DNA of 64,000 nt, from contig JAHLKH010000144.1 of the NCBI GenBank assembly GCA_025526915.1, positions 1-64,000 of the forward strand. The letters run 5' to 3'. Each line of letters starts with the position of its first letter. Position 1 is the stretch's first letter. The position numbers and the translations under genes were made by a program. The notes below the pieces were generated by a model. That model saw only the letters and a program-made list of their open reading frames with translations, made no database searches and had not been told where the DNA came from. The stretch is from Entophlyctis helioformis (Eukaryota > Chytridiomycota > Chytridiomycetes > Chytridiales > Chytriomycetaceae). Positions 1 through 18,951 of the stretch are shown in pieces.

Positions 1-3000
1 CAATATGAGCACGATCAACGCGTGGCTTGTCACGGCCATGCAGCTGATGATGCACCGGTCATGGACGCGAGGCATGGTGCACGCCATGCGATCAAGAAAG
101 GCATACCACAGCCCAAATGCCGCCAGCCGTCGCGCAGGAGCCGGCTCTACCAGACAGGCTTGACGGCAGCCTCTGCGCGGAAGCTGCGAATGATATCTTC
201 AGCAACCTCGCCAAGAGTGTGTGTGCCATGCTGGCGCAGCACTACATTGGAAGCCAGTCCGACCTGGTGTTTGCAGCGTGCCTCAAGCTTGTGCGCGGTT
301 CAACTCCCAAGCAAGCGACGGCGTGGACTACGTACCTGATCAAGAAAGCCAGGGACGCTGAGACCGCCAAGCGTGCTGCTGCCAACGCCGCCAAGCGCGC
401 TGCTGCCAAAGCTGCCAAGGACGCCGCAGACGCCAAGGATCCCAAGCGTGTAGCTGCCAACGCCGCCAGGGACGCCAAGCGCGCAGCTGCCAAAGCCGTC
501 AGGGACGCCAAGCGCGCAGCTGCCAAAGCTGCCAAGGACGCCGAGCGTGCAGCTGCCAAAGCCGCCAGGGACGCCGAGCGTGCAGCTGCCAAAGCCGCCA
601 GGACGCCGAGCGTGCAGCTGCCAAAGCCGTCAGGGATGCAGCTGCCAAAGCCACCAGGGACGCCAGGCTTGCTGCTGCCATAGCCACCAAGAAGCCACGC
701 GTTGGGAAGGCTGCCACTGAGGACGCCGTGCCAACCCACAAGCGGACCGCGTCCAGCACTTCAATCACCGACAAGGGCGGCGTAGCCAAGAAGGTACGCG
801 TCGGCAAGGACCCCGCGCCAACCCACAAGCGGACCGCGTCCAGCACTTCAATCACCGACAAGGGCGGCGTAGCCAAGAAGGTACGCGTCGGCAAGGACCC
901 CGCGCCAACCCACAAGCGGACCGCGTCCAGCACTTCAATCACCGACAAGGTACGCGTCGGCAAGGACACCACTGCCAAGGACGCCACGGCTGCCAACGGT
1001 GCTGCTGCCAAAGCCGCCAAGAAGCCACGCGTTGCTAAGGCCGCCGCTGCCAAGGACGCCAAGAAGCCATGTGTCGGGAAGGCTGCCACCACCGAGAGCG
1101 CGGCGCCGAGCCCATCGCCAGCCACGGAGGGCAAGGACGCACCAAAGAAGCCACGCAGCAAGAAGGCCGCAGCATCCAGCTCTTCCTCAGCCACAGAGGG
1201 CAAGGCCGTTGTCGTGCTACCTCCAGAGCTAGACGAGCTCGCTGCGATTGTGCTCAGTGAGTCGCTGTCGCATCCCGGCAAGTTCCATGCGCTGCGCAAT
1301 CTCGCTGGGAGACAGAGCATCAAGCTTTGCCCGCAGCCGGCAAGCTGCGACCCTTTCGTTCTCATCACAGAGAGGACACTCTTTTGGTCTGTGATGGGGA
1401 CAAAGAAGGAGCGCGACAGCAAGGGGCAGGATCCTGCTTTGCAAGCACTGCGAAAGGAGCTACTTGCTGCGATCAGTAAGTTGCACTGCCTGTTTGTGCC
1501 ATCTTTTTATGATTTGATACTAACAATCCACCTTTCTCAAAGAGCCTGGCTCGAAAAAGTTGACACTCAAGTCAACCGACAGCGAGATCAAGAAGGCATT
1601 CAGCTCGAGTCGCGAGAATTGCGTCATGGACGTCCTGCTTCCCGGCCTCCGCCCCAAGAAAGGCCGGTATCAAACGCCGGCAGAAGCCGAAGCGGAAATG
1701 GACGCAGCCAACACCAAGGCCAAGAAAGCGGCTAGAGCCAAGGCGACGCAAGAGGCCAAGAAGCAGCGTCTGCGTGGCAAGGAGCGCAAGGACTTCATCC
1801 AGGCTGCGGTTGATGCTCTACCCCCAGCGAGACCAACCAAACGGACACGGATGAGTAGCGTCATCTCGAACGGATACAGCGTCGGCCAGTTGGTTCGCGA
1901 TTATCGCACAGACCGTCCAGAGTCGCCTTGCAGTATGTGCCGTGCTTGGATGCTTTGGTGCACACATCAATTCTAACCGCCGCCTTGCTTCGCAGGTCCC
2001 GACACGGCGTCTTCATGCGAGCTTCCCAGTCTTGCCAATGAGGCTGATTGTGTGCCTGATTACCTCAACGGCGAATGTGAGTTGCTGTGCCAATCCAGAC
2101 GCGTACTTGCTGTCCACACCAACTGACATGCCATCCACAGCTGCCAAGCCAAAAGTGCCAAACCTTGTATGTCACTTGCATGCTAACCTCGCGCATTGGT
2201 GCACATGCATTGCACATCCCTCACTCATGCCATGGCATGACAGGCCAAGCGCAACTTCAATGCATCCCAGCGACTACCTGATGTTGCTGATGCCAACAAG
2301 CTGCTCGCCGACAAGGGCTATGAGACTGTTCGCGTTGTCAGTCTAGACTGGGGCAAGCGGTACCTGTTTGGCGCGTCCAGCATGCTGCTCAACGTCAATA
2401 CCGGCACATACACGCTCGAGGCCAACTATGTGCTCTCCTCTGGCATTTTCAAGCTGAGCGCGAACTTCTGCGATGGTATGTATGCAATGACTCTGTGCAC
2501 TCTTGACCAGATCAACTCACAGCGCCTGTCTCTTGTGCCAGGTTCAATGGCCGATATGCCAAGGCAGCCGACATCCATGAGGCGATTGCCTTCAAGATGG
2601 CAAAGCATGCCGATCCAGGCGTCTCAGCAGGCGAGAGAGCCTTTTGGGATCTTCGCTGCTTGGCGTACTGCTCGACATTCCTGAATGCAAAGGTATGTTT
2701 TCTCTGCTTCTGGATGCCCATTGACATGATCGCCATGCTGCTTGATCGCCTGCTGATTGCATGGAGTGGCATGGCATGGCATTCCACAGAAGGTCAAGGC
2801 CGAGCGTTTTTCCATGCGCAGCAACAGCACGTCTGATCGCGGACATGCTCTTGAAGGCATCATGAAGCTGGCAGGATCGACCACTGGCAAGCGCGCATCT
2901 CCTGCGTCTCAAGGCCTGCCCTTCGACCAAACAAAGCGGCAGAGGACAACATCCCGTTGTCTGGGCATTGGGCATCGACTTTACTGGCGAGGGTGGCCGG

Positions 3001-3533
3001 CATGCTGTGTTTGAGAGGTTTCTCATCAGGCATCTGCGGTCGTCTGGATATGCCTATGTGCGTCTGGATATGCCACGCTGTCCATCCATCCATCTGTGCA
3101 CCAACTGACCACACGATCATGCACACACACACACACACAGATCTACCGCTGCAACGAGAACCTGACCAGCCAGATGTGCCCGCAGTGCAAGCAGCGCATC
3201 CCAGACAAGAACCGCACCAACCTGCGACGCTACGAGTGCACAGCATGCAAGGCCGTCTACCACCGAGACGTGCTTGGAGCCACCAACATCGGAATGGTCG
3301 CACTGGGGCATTTGCTCGATGGAGAGCGGCCGCTCTACTTGACACACACAAAGGCCAGTCAGCCTGTCGTCCAGCAGCTTCCAGTACCTGAGCTGCCTGT
3401 CAACCAGCGGCCTCCAAGACCACCCGATCCGCCCATCGTCCTGCCGCCTCCACCACGGACACGGTCTGTCCGCGGGTCACGAGCCAGCAAGGCACATGCA
3501 ACTCCACGTGCTGTGACTTCCAGCACAATATGA
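1..3533 (+). CDS. Fanzor (eukaryotic TnpB-like RNA-guided nuclease), C-terminal part, copy 1
   Basis: Partial gene, 5' end outside the window. TnpB-type hallmarks are visible: RuvC-I in VVSLDWGKRYLFGAS (Asp codon at 2346), a RuvC-II-like segment VVWALGIDFTGEGG, and a last exon (3141-3533) with TSQMCPQC, YECTACK and the RuvC-III signature YHRDVLGATNIG, the OrfB zinc-ribbon pattern. Upstream lie Lys/Ala-rich 11-residue repeats and three 29-residue repeats. Introns read at 1475-1542 (with TACTAAC), 1933-1995, 2076-2140, 2167-2243, 2480-2541, 2693-2789 and 3058-3140. The family cuts DNA guided by an omega-RNA. Compared with copy 2, one base is missing near 88, near 116 and after 2955, and the exon 2790-3057 needs a further frame change, so the copy is either slightly decayed or contains assembly indels. 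Fanzor1-like rather than a prokaryotic TnpB, because of the introns. Confidence 0.75.
362..690 (+). repeat. Coding 33-bp repeats (11-residue Lys/Ala/Arg units)
   Basis: Imperfect 33-bp units encode an 11-residue pattern such as RDAERAAAKAA, ten or so times in a row. The unit resembles the 11-mers of LEA group 3 proteins and H1-like basic tails, and predicts a charged helix inside the Fanzor protein. Copy 2 has the same array at about 52728-53035 on the other strand. Confidence 0.8.
731..957 (+). repeat. Coding 87-bp minisatellite (three units)
   Basis: Units begin at 731, 818 and 905, exactly 87 bp apart, and each encodes 29 residues starting PTHKRTASSTSITDKGG. The third unit lacks the GGVAKK part. 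Copy 2 has only two units (about 52510-52685), so the array changes in length between element copies. Confidence 0.85.
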
Positions 3534-3773
3534 ATCGGGGCACCTCCCGATCGACCAATAGGGTCACTTTACGAAGGTAAGCCCTTGTTGGATGTGCCTC
3601 GCCCGCCTGTCGTCGCATGCTCGTTGCTGACTCGAACCTTCAATCGTGTGTTATGCTGCATCCATTCGACGCCTCTCGCGTCCAATTTAATTCAATGATT
3701 CTTGGTAATTGTTTGGATGTCGGGCATTTTGCCGGCAACTGCCGGCATTCCCTCGCCCTATTGCCCACCCCTC
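3534..3773 (+). ncRNA. Candidate omega-RNA and right end of Fanzor element, copy 1
   Basis: Noncoding tail directly after the Fanzor stop codon. It is almost identical in both copies although it encodes nothing. Visible hairpins: ATCGGG/CCCGAT (3534-3539 with 3546-3551), GACC/GGTC (3553-3556 with 3562-3565), and GCCGGCA/TGCCGGC (3731-3737 with 3740-3746) close to the element end. In TnpB and Fanzor systems the guide RNA is encoded at the 3' end of the nuclease gene and runs into the right end. Position and conservation fit, but transcription is not shown. Alternatively these are only transposase-recognised end hairpins. Confidence 0.45.
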
Positions 3774-3774
3774 T

Positions 3775-9513
<5,739 letters not shown>

Positions 9514-9576
9514 GAAAATGTCGGCGGGTTAGGCACGTTTCCACAAACGCCCAGTTGGTTTCCAAGGGCGAGGGCG
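9514..9576. promoter_or_regulatory. Divergent spacer between PRP16 and the DUF218 gene
   Basis: Only 63 bp separate the two proposed start codons, so core promoter elements must lie here or inside the 5' coding regions. No TATA box or recognisable factor site is seen. Confidence 0.4.
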
Positions 9577-9797
9577 ATGAAGCTCGTCGACATGCGGCTT
9601 CGTTCTCGGCTGTTGGTGCTCGCCGTCCTGGCACTCTTGTTTGTCGGCTCGTTGACGGTCCTGACAGGTGCCCGACGCCCAGGCAGCTTGGCACAAGACT
9701 TTGGCGCAGATTCAGCAGACGGACCCTTGGACGGCCCGTTTCAGCACAATGCTCCACAAGCGCCTGCGGCCCTCGAGCCGTCTGATGATGGAAAGGC

Positions 9798-9845
<48 letters not shown>

Positions 9846-10675
9846 CAACAGCAGCAGACTCTCCGGGCATCTCGTTCTCGTCCCAGGCCATGCCGTGTTT
9901 GTGGGGTCCGACTTTACACATTCCATGGACGAATCAGTTGAGTGCCAGCGGCTCCAGCTGCCGCAGTGTTGCGAGCGAGTGCAGCATGCTGATCCGCCAC
10001 ACGCAACAGGCTTGGTTCCTGGAGCCTTTCCAAAGGGGGCAGGCCGCCACGTTTGTCCAGCACATTGGTTGCGCCATCAACCAGACGCTGCTGGATCAAG
10101 ACGCCCAGCTCGTCTTTTCGGGCGGCCAGACACGCTCCAAAGCGGTGCAGTTGAGCGAGGCCCAGAGCTATTGGCTGGTGGCGCATGCAATGGGGTGGAT
10201 GCGCGGCATTGAAGACCGGGTCACGACGGAAGAGTTTGCCACCGACTCGTTTGACAATCTGCTGTTCTCCATCTGCCGCTTCAAGGAGGCCACGGGATCG
10301 TATCCAGCCAAGGTGACTGTTGTTGGGTTTGAGTTTAAGCGTGCACGGTTCGAGAGTCTCCATCGCCAGGCCATTGGGTATCCTGCGTCTCGGTTTGCGT
10401 ACATTGGCATCGATCCGCCAGCAGACCGAGAGGGGGATGCGCAGCGCAGGGCAGGAGAGATGGAGCACTCGTTCAAGCCCTTCACCAAGGACATGTACGC
10501 CTGCGATCCGCACGGGCCGCTGCGTGCCAAGAAGACGTCGCGCAATCCGTTCCACCGGCAGCACCCCTATGCTGTGTCATGCCCAGAGCTGCAGCCACTG
10601 CTGCAGTACTGCGCAGCCAACAGGCTTGGGCCTGGCTGGGATCGGATCTACAGCGGTGCGCTGCCGTGGAAGTGA
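9577..10675 (+). CDS. DUF218-domain membrane-anchored protein
   Basis: The protein begins MKLVDMRLRSR followed by a single hydrophobic segment of about 20 residues, which suggests a type II signal anchor. After a Ser/Asn-rich stretch encoded by (AGC)n comes HLVLVPGHAVFVG, then WFLEPFQRGQAATFVQHI, QLVFSGGQTR and LSEAQSYW, the pattern of the fungal DUF218 (YdcF-like) family. Biochemical role unknown. The frame changes between MDES and MLIRHTQQAW near 9937-9980; an intron of about 43 bp (GTTGAG...GAG) would join them, which is very short, so a one-base error is an alternative. It ends DRIYSGALPWK. It is head-to-head with PRP16. Confidence 0.75.
9800..9861 (+). repeat. (AGC)n trinucleotide tract
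   Basis: About 13 AGC units followed by AAC/AGC variants, encoding poly-Ser/Asn in the DUF218 protein. Confidence 0.9.
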
Positions 10676-11442
10676 GCGATGCAGCACCACTTGGCCATTT
10701 TTCAAACAAACGTTGTTGCGCTGTCTGTCCCTGTGCTTCTCTTGGTGCGTCAGCGTCACTATGCTCGTTTGCTGGGCTTGGCTTGGTGGGGGGCCTGGTG
10801 GTGCTCGACTCGACTAGTCTGGTCTGGTCTGGGCTGGTCTGGTCTGGGCTGGCTCTCCTGGCTGTTACCGCCGCGCTCTTTCACTTGCCCCCCTCGCTGG
10901 CTGGCTGGCTGGCTGGCTGGCCGTCACTCAGGGCAGTCTGATCAAGTAGGCAGGCAGACAGGCCTCTGCCCACACCGACAAGGAGGAGACGAAGAAAGGG
11001 CTGCCGGTGCGCGGCCAAGGGAAGCGGCAGAAAGAGAGCCTGCACGGCGCTGCTGCCTTTGCCCTGTGCGGGGCTGGCCTCTCTCACGCACTCCCTGCCA
11101 GTCTGCCTGCCACAGCCCAGTCTCGCCCTTGTGCTTCGACTGGTTGCCTTGGCCGCGTCGCATCTGGTGGCCAGCCAAGGCGGCGCTCAACGTCAGCTGG
11201 ACTTGGTCTGGGTCCCCCTGGCTTACATGGCTGGATGGCTGGATGGCTGGATGGCTGGATAGCTGGATGGCTGCAGACTGCCGTGGGAGTGCCTGCCTTG
11301 TGCTGGCCACTCTGTCTTGTACACAGCGACTAACAGCGCACGCCATCGGCCGCCCTGCACCTGTCCCCCTCGCCTTGTTGTCAACAACGGCCACAGACTC
11401 TTACTCGCAGCTCCCATCCAAGTCTTCATCACCACTACCACG
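10676..11442. other. Intergenic, low-complexity, no gene seen
   Basis: Contains GGTCTGGTCTGGGCT repeats (about 10818-10855), (GGCT)n (about 10896-10922) and an 8-bp GGATGGCT array (about 11228-11272). Reading frames here are short and compositionally biased. The downstream part presumably holds the DHH1 promoter. Confidence 0.6.
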
Positions 11443-13599
11443 ATGTCTGGCAACGGTCTTGGCCTCCAAGCACAAAACAACGCTTCCTTTGGGTACGTTA
11501 CATCTCTCCCGCATCTCGCCTTCTTGCAGAGTCAGGAGTTGCAGCGGCACGGGCAATACCATCCATCGCTGGTTGACAGCTCTCTCGGTATCGTCGCTGC
11601 AGCCCAACCAAGCCCAGCCATGCCCAGCCATGCCCAGCCCAGCCTGCAAACACTGCACTGTCGATCGTGGCTTTGGCTCGACTTGGACGTGGTGCTGCAG
11701 CAAGCTAGAAAGCAAGCATTGGCTGCATCTGGATGGCACCGATCTGTGACCAGCCTTGAGCGCATGCGCATTCTTGTGCATGCATGAACCCTTGGCATCA
11801 CCATGCTGACGCGTGCGTCGCCTGGACGGCTGCCCGCTCACAGAAACCAGTCCGAGGATTGGAAGTCGGGCCTTGCCGCCCCCAAGAGAGACATCCGGCC
11901 GCAAACCGAGGACGTCACCGCCACAAAGGGGAACGAGTTTGAAGACTACTACCTCAAAAGAGAGCTGCTCATGGGCATCTTCGAAGCCGGGTTTGAACGC
12001 CCGTCGCCCATTCAAGAAGAAGCCATTCCCATTGCTCTGGCTGGGCGCGATATCCTTGCTCGTGCAAAGAACGGCACCGGCAAGACCGCTGCCTTTGTGA
12101 TCCCTGTACTTGAAAAGGTTGTTGTTGCCAAGAACCAGATCCAAGGTAAGAAGACCCTCATCCGCCCACTCTATGCAGATCGATCTGGTTCTCACTCGCC
12201 GGGCCTCGGGTACGCGATTGCTTTTGCTTTTGGCTTGCTTCCTCGGGCCACGCTTCGCCATCAGCCCTGATTCTCGTCCCAACCCGCGAGCTGGCGTTGC
12301 AGACTTCTCAAGTTTGCAAAACCCTCGGAAAGCACATGGACGTCCAAGTCATGGTCACGACGGGTGGAACGACTCTCAAGGATGATATTCTGCGTCTTGG
12401 CCAAGTTGGTACGTTGCCTTGCTTCCCCCGTCTCGGCTTTGACGACCGTGTCTGCAGTGCTGGCGGTGCACTGCCCACAATCCAGCTGTTGCTTGTCAAC
12501 CGCAGCGGCACCAGTCACTATCGGCAGCTTGCATTGCTGCTGTACACACAGAGGGGCCACAAGCAAGCAGCAGTGGACTGACACTGCCCCCCTGTCTGCA
12601 CGCAATCGCCAGTACATATCCTGGTGGCTACACCTGGACGCGTTCTAGATCTCGCTGGCAGAGGCATCGCCGATCTGTCGTCCTGCCAAACTATTGTCAT
12701 GGACGAGGCAGACAAGCTCCTGTCGCCCGAATTCGAGCCCATCATTGAGCAGCTTATTGGCTTCTGTCCCGCCAACCGCCAAATCTTCCTCTTCTCCGCC
12801 ACCTTTCCCATGATGGTCAAGAACTTCAAGGACAAGTTCCTCCAAAAGCCGTACGAAATCAACCTCATGGACGAGCTGACGCTCCGCGGTGTGACCCAAT
12901 ACTACGCCTATGTCGAGGAGAGGCAAAAGGTCCACTGTCTCAACACGCTGTTCTCAAAGGTGCATTTCTCTTGGCCTTGTCACACGGTCTCGCTGGGCGA
13001 TGGTCTGCCCTGTCGTCGGGTCGACCCTGGGCTAACTCGTTTGGATCATTTGGATGATTGCCGCCAACAGCTCCAAATCAACCAGTCCATCATCTTTTGC
13101 AACTCGACAAGCCGTGTTGAGCTGCTCGCTAGAAAGATCACCGAGCTTGGATACTCGTGCTTCTACATTCACGCGCGGATGATGCAGAGCCACCGTAACC
13201 GCGTTTTCCACGACTTCCGAAGTGGAAAGACCCGCCACCTTGTCTGCTCAGGTATGCATGTATAATGCGCATGCGGACTCTGATGGGCACGCACCGACGG
13301 AGTGCATCCCTCAGCGCCATTACTAACCGCAATGCGTGGCATTCGCAGATCTCTTGACGCGCGGTATTGACATTCAAGCTGTCAACGTGGTCATCAACTT
13401 TGACTTTCCCAAGAACGCCGAAACCTACCTCCACCGCATTGGCCGATCTGGTCGCTTTGGCCACCTTGGTCTTGCTATCAACCTGATCACGTACGAGGAC
13501 CGCTTCAACCTGTACAAGATCGAGCAAGAGCTTGGCACGGAGATTCTGCCCATCCCGCCCGTCATTGACAAGTCCCTCTATGTCGCCCCTGATGCATAA
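11443..13599 (+). CDS. DHH1: DEAD-box RNA helicase Dhh1/DDX6
   Basis: Cytoplasmic P-body helicase that represses translation and promotes decapping. Six exons: 11443-11492, 11844-12145, 12265-12408, 12613-12959, 13071-13251 and 13349-13599. It begins MSGNGLGLQ and continues into [28 protein letters not shown], motif [24 protein letters not shown] in [22 protein letters not shown]-type [31 protein letters not shown] and motif [22 protein letters not shown], ending [13 protein letters not shown]. All match the DDX6 family over the whole core. It lacks the long Q/P-rich tail of budding-yeast Dhh1. A TACTAAC-like branch site lies at 13320. It converges with the TRAF7-like gene. Confidence 0.97.
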
Positions 13600-13822
13600 T
13601 CCCCCGGCCGTTACGATCGCTCCCATTGCTCTGATCACACGCGACACATCTCTGTCCTAACGTCCGGGCCGTCCCGTCAACACTGCCAGCCGCCAGCTCC
13701 ACTACGCCGCAACCGCTCCCGATCCCTTCTTTCCAATACCACCCCCCCCGACATTGCCGCCTCCTCACCACCACGACCACGTGCCAACCCCGCTCCCCCT
13801 CAATGCCCCATCCGTGCTTCTC

Positions 13823-16208
13823 TCAACCTGCGATGACGCTCCTTTGAACTGTGGCTGACAATGACAGGTTTGAATGAACACTGGCAGCATTGATCCATAG
13901 TGTTTGTTGCCGTTTATTGTGGGGCTTTGATCCCCACACTTTGATGGACTTATCGCCACAACCTGAAATGAGGCATGCATCGCCAGCCACAAGCGAGTGA
14001 ATGTATCCCTTGTGGCCAGTCAGATCGGCGGTGGGCTGAAAGCTGCGAATATCCCAGCGCTTGATGGTGTGGTCGTGCGATCCACTAAACAGTGCGCCAG
14101 ACGTGTACTCGAGCTGCCACACCTCCCATCGATGGCCAGAGAGCAGGCCGGCACGAGAGTAGTCGTTCAAGTTGTAGGCAGTTATGTTGGCGTCCAGCGT
14201 CGAGGCAAACAACAAGCCAGATCCGTGGACAATGTCGAGTGCCTCGCTGGGAAGATGCGAGATGGAGTGGATGTTGGTACCTGTCTGCAGATCCCAGATC
14301 TGACGCACAACACGGCCGCACCAACCACGTTAGATTCATGTACAAATGGGCCAGAGCGCCGGTTGTGGCCGCACACTAGCGTGGAGCCATGCCCGCAAAA
14401 AGACAATCTGCATAAACAGCCGTTGGATACCTTGATGGACTTGTCGCTCGATACGCTGGCAAGTCTGTCGCCAGGCAGGATGCGAATCGAGTTGACGCCG
14501 GCTGTATGGCCAGAGAGCGTGGCAGTGCACTCAAGAGTCTGCAAGTTCCACAGCTTGATCGTCTTGTCTGACGATGCAGACAATAGCAGGTTGCCGTGCA
14601 GAGCTAGCGAGTAGACTTTGCCGTTGTGTGAGCTCATGCCCCCTGCCTGGCTAAGCTGCTCGTTTTGAATGTCCCAGACCTGTGCTTGCATGTGCGCGTC
14701 ATGCCATCAGAAACGTTGGCTCGTCTAAAAGAGAAGCGCGTTCAAGAGCAGAAGGCTTCACGCCAGCATCGCATGGATAGAGGCGACATGCACACCCACA
14801 CACACCTTGATATAGCCGTCTGTGCCTGCACTGTACAGGCGGTTGCTCAGGGGCTCGGCAGCCAGCGACCACACGGACAGACTATGGGCGTCTGCGGCAT
14901 GGAGCAGATCGCCAGACGCCAGAGAAAACGCTCGGATCTTTCCGTCATAAGCGCCCGCATAGACGCGCTCGCCGACTGCTGCAACGGCCGTTACTCCTGA
15001 CCTTGTTGCTGAGATCGTGGAAACACACGCAATGTCGCCCATAGGCCACGGATCCTGTCAGGCCGCAGCAGCGGTCAATGAATGTTCGCTGCTCCAGCGG
15101 CTGTGGCGCGGCTGATCTGCCAGAAGCCAACTCACATCCAGCACACGTGGACGCAAACGGCTGCCAAAGTGAATCCCAGAGCTAGACTGTGCAGCGGGCT
15201 CTCCGCCACCAGCGGCATCCTGCCAATGGCACGCATGCAGTCAGAAAAAGCAGGACAGTTGTCTGCCAGCAAGTCGACGCCCAGGAGCTGATCGGGCAGG
15301 CGAACCCAACCTTGACTGCTGAGGGTTGGGCGGACGTCTCGATTCCAGCATTGGTGCCGAATCCAGCAATCGATTGAGACTTGAGGGACTCGATCTCTGC
15401 AGACTGCGTGGCCACGAGAGACTCGAGTGCAGCGATGCGCTTGTCGGTGGCGAGAATGTAGCGGCTGAGCATGTGGAAGGGGCAGACGGCCGTGTGATCG
15501 GCGACATCCTTGGCCGTGCCTGCGATTCGAGTCGGCAACCAGCCCTTGATCAGTCCCTGGCCATTGGCCACAAAGGCACAAGCGGCAAGGCGCAGATGGC
15601 TCGTGTGGCTTACCGCTGAACTCGCAGCCGTACGCCTGATACTGGCAAGCGCCTGGAGCAAACCTGCATTGGCGCACGTGCGATTGGTACGACTCTAGGC
15701 GGACCTGCTCAGTGCAGCCAGCTCCTCGATGAGGACAAACGACCAGAAGCTCGCCAATGAGGCCAGCAAGGGCCAGATTGGGATGCAGATCTGCCAATGG
15801 TGTCGGCCACAGTGTCAGCCAATGCAAGATGGACGCTGTGTGCCCGGCGATGTTTGGCGGCCGATTCCATCCTATCCCGTTGTGCCCGTCAAGGACAGCG
15901 CACGCCGCATCCACCAACCTTGCGGCTGCAGGCGACGGCGGCACAGCGGACAGTTGGACTCGAACGTCAGGCTCTGCGTAATGCACGAGGCGCAGAAGGA
16001 GTGATGGCATCCGCTCGTGATGACTGGATCCCTGTATATGTCTTGGCAGCTGCAGTGGACGGTGCGCCGTCAGTAGCACGCCATTGGCGGCCGCCAGCGG
16101 GAGGCGGCTGCAACGCAGTCGGCGGCTCGGCAGGCGTGCTCACATGGGACACTGCAGCGATGCAGACGGCGGATGCTCAAACTGCACCGGTGGAGATGCC
16201 GCTGCCAT
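13823..16208 (-). CDS. TRAF7-like RING / TRAF zinc finger / WD40 protein
   Basis: Probable E3 ubiquitin ligase with the domain order of TRAF7. Exon 1 starts at 16208 (MAAASPPVQF...) and splices into a C3HC4 RING: LQCPICQDIYRDPVITSGC, HHSFCASCI and NCPLC. Next come TRAF-type fingers (CPHRGAGC, QCRFAPGACQYQAYGC, CPFHML), a short coiled coil (about 15390-15460) and at least six WD40 repeats, for example GKVYSLALHGNLLLSASSDK, IKLWNLQTLECTATLSGH and GDKSIKVWG. TRAF7 acts in MAP-kinase and ubiquitin signalling in animals; a fungal role is not known. At least six introns. The C-terminus after the last WD40 repeat is short. The start is chosen because the splice (AT|C) restores the first RING cysteine pair. 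Confidence 0.85.
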
Positions 16209-18771
<2,563 letters not shown>

Positions 18772-18817
18772 GCTTGGCACAATGTGCGCGAAATGAGATG
18801 GGGGCCGTGCCAGCTGG

Positions 18818-18852
18818 ATCTCGCTTGGATCTCGCTTGGATCTCGCTTGGGT
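18818..18852 (+). repeat. 11-bp tandem repeat between RVB1 and STEEP1
   Basis: GGATCTCGCTT is repeated three times in the convergent spacer (18772-18951). Nothing else is recognised in that spacer. Confidence 0.85.
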
Positions 18853-18951
18853 TTTGCCTGGATCCATTGCTGTGCCGTGAGTGAGCCGTGGCCGGACAGC
18901 GTCGACGGTCGAGGCAATGAAGTGCGTCTGACGATCCGTGGCAGCGTTTAT

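Larger units (their letters stand above)
1..3773 (+). mobile_element. Fanzor element, copy 1 (left part outside window)
   Basis: This stretch is repeated in inverted orientation at 50841-53409. The two copies align from base 1 to base 3773, through coding exons, introns and about 240 bp of noncoding tail. Similarity stops abruptly after ...CCCACCCCTC, which marks the right element end. The element carries a TnpB-like (Fanzor) gene. No transposase and no left end are visible because the window begins inside the gene. The right end sits 1 bp from the stop codon of PRP16. Copy 1 keeps the RuvC-I segment that copy 2 has lost. Confidence 0.75.

Noticed and set aside
499..1422. Minus-strand Ala/Leu/Ser-rich frame (and 52053-53108 on +)
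   Set aside because: Antisense of the Fanzor repeat domain; the sense strand has the zinc ribbon, introns and stop in the right order.
1..3773. Giant-virus origin of the Fanzor region
   Set aside because: Fanzors occur in large DNA viruses, but these copies have spliceosomal introns, host-like base composition and no viral genes nearby.
3700..3773. Helitron 3' end (hairpin near terminus)
   Set aside because: A hairpin is present, but there is no CTRR at the end, the hairpin is farther from the edge than usual, and no Rep/helicase gene is seen.
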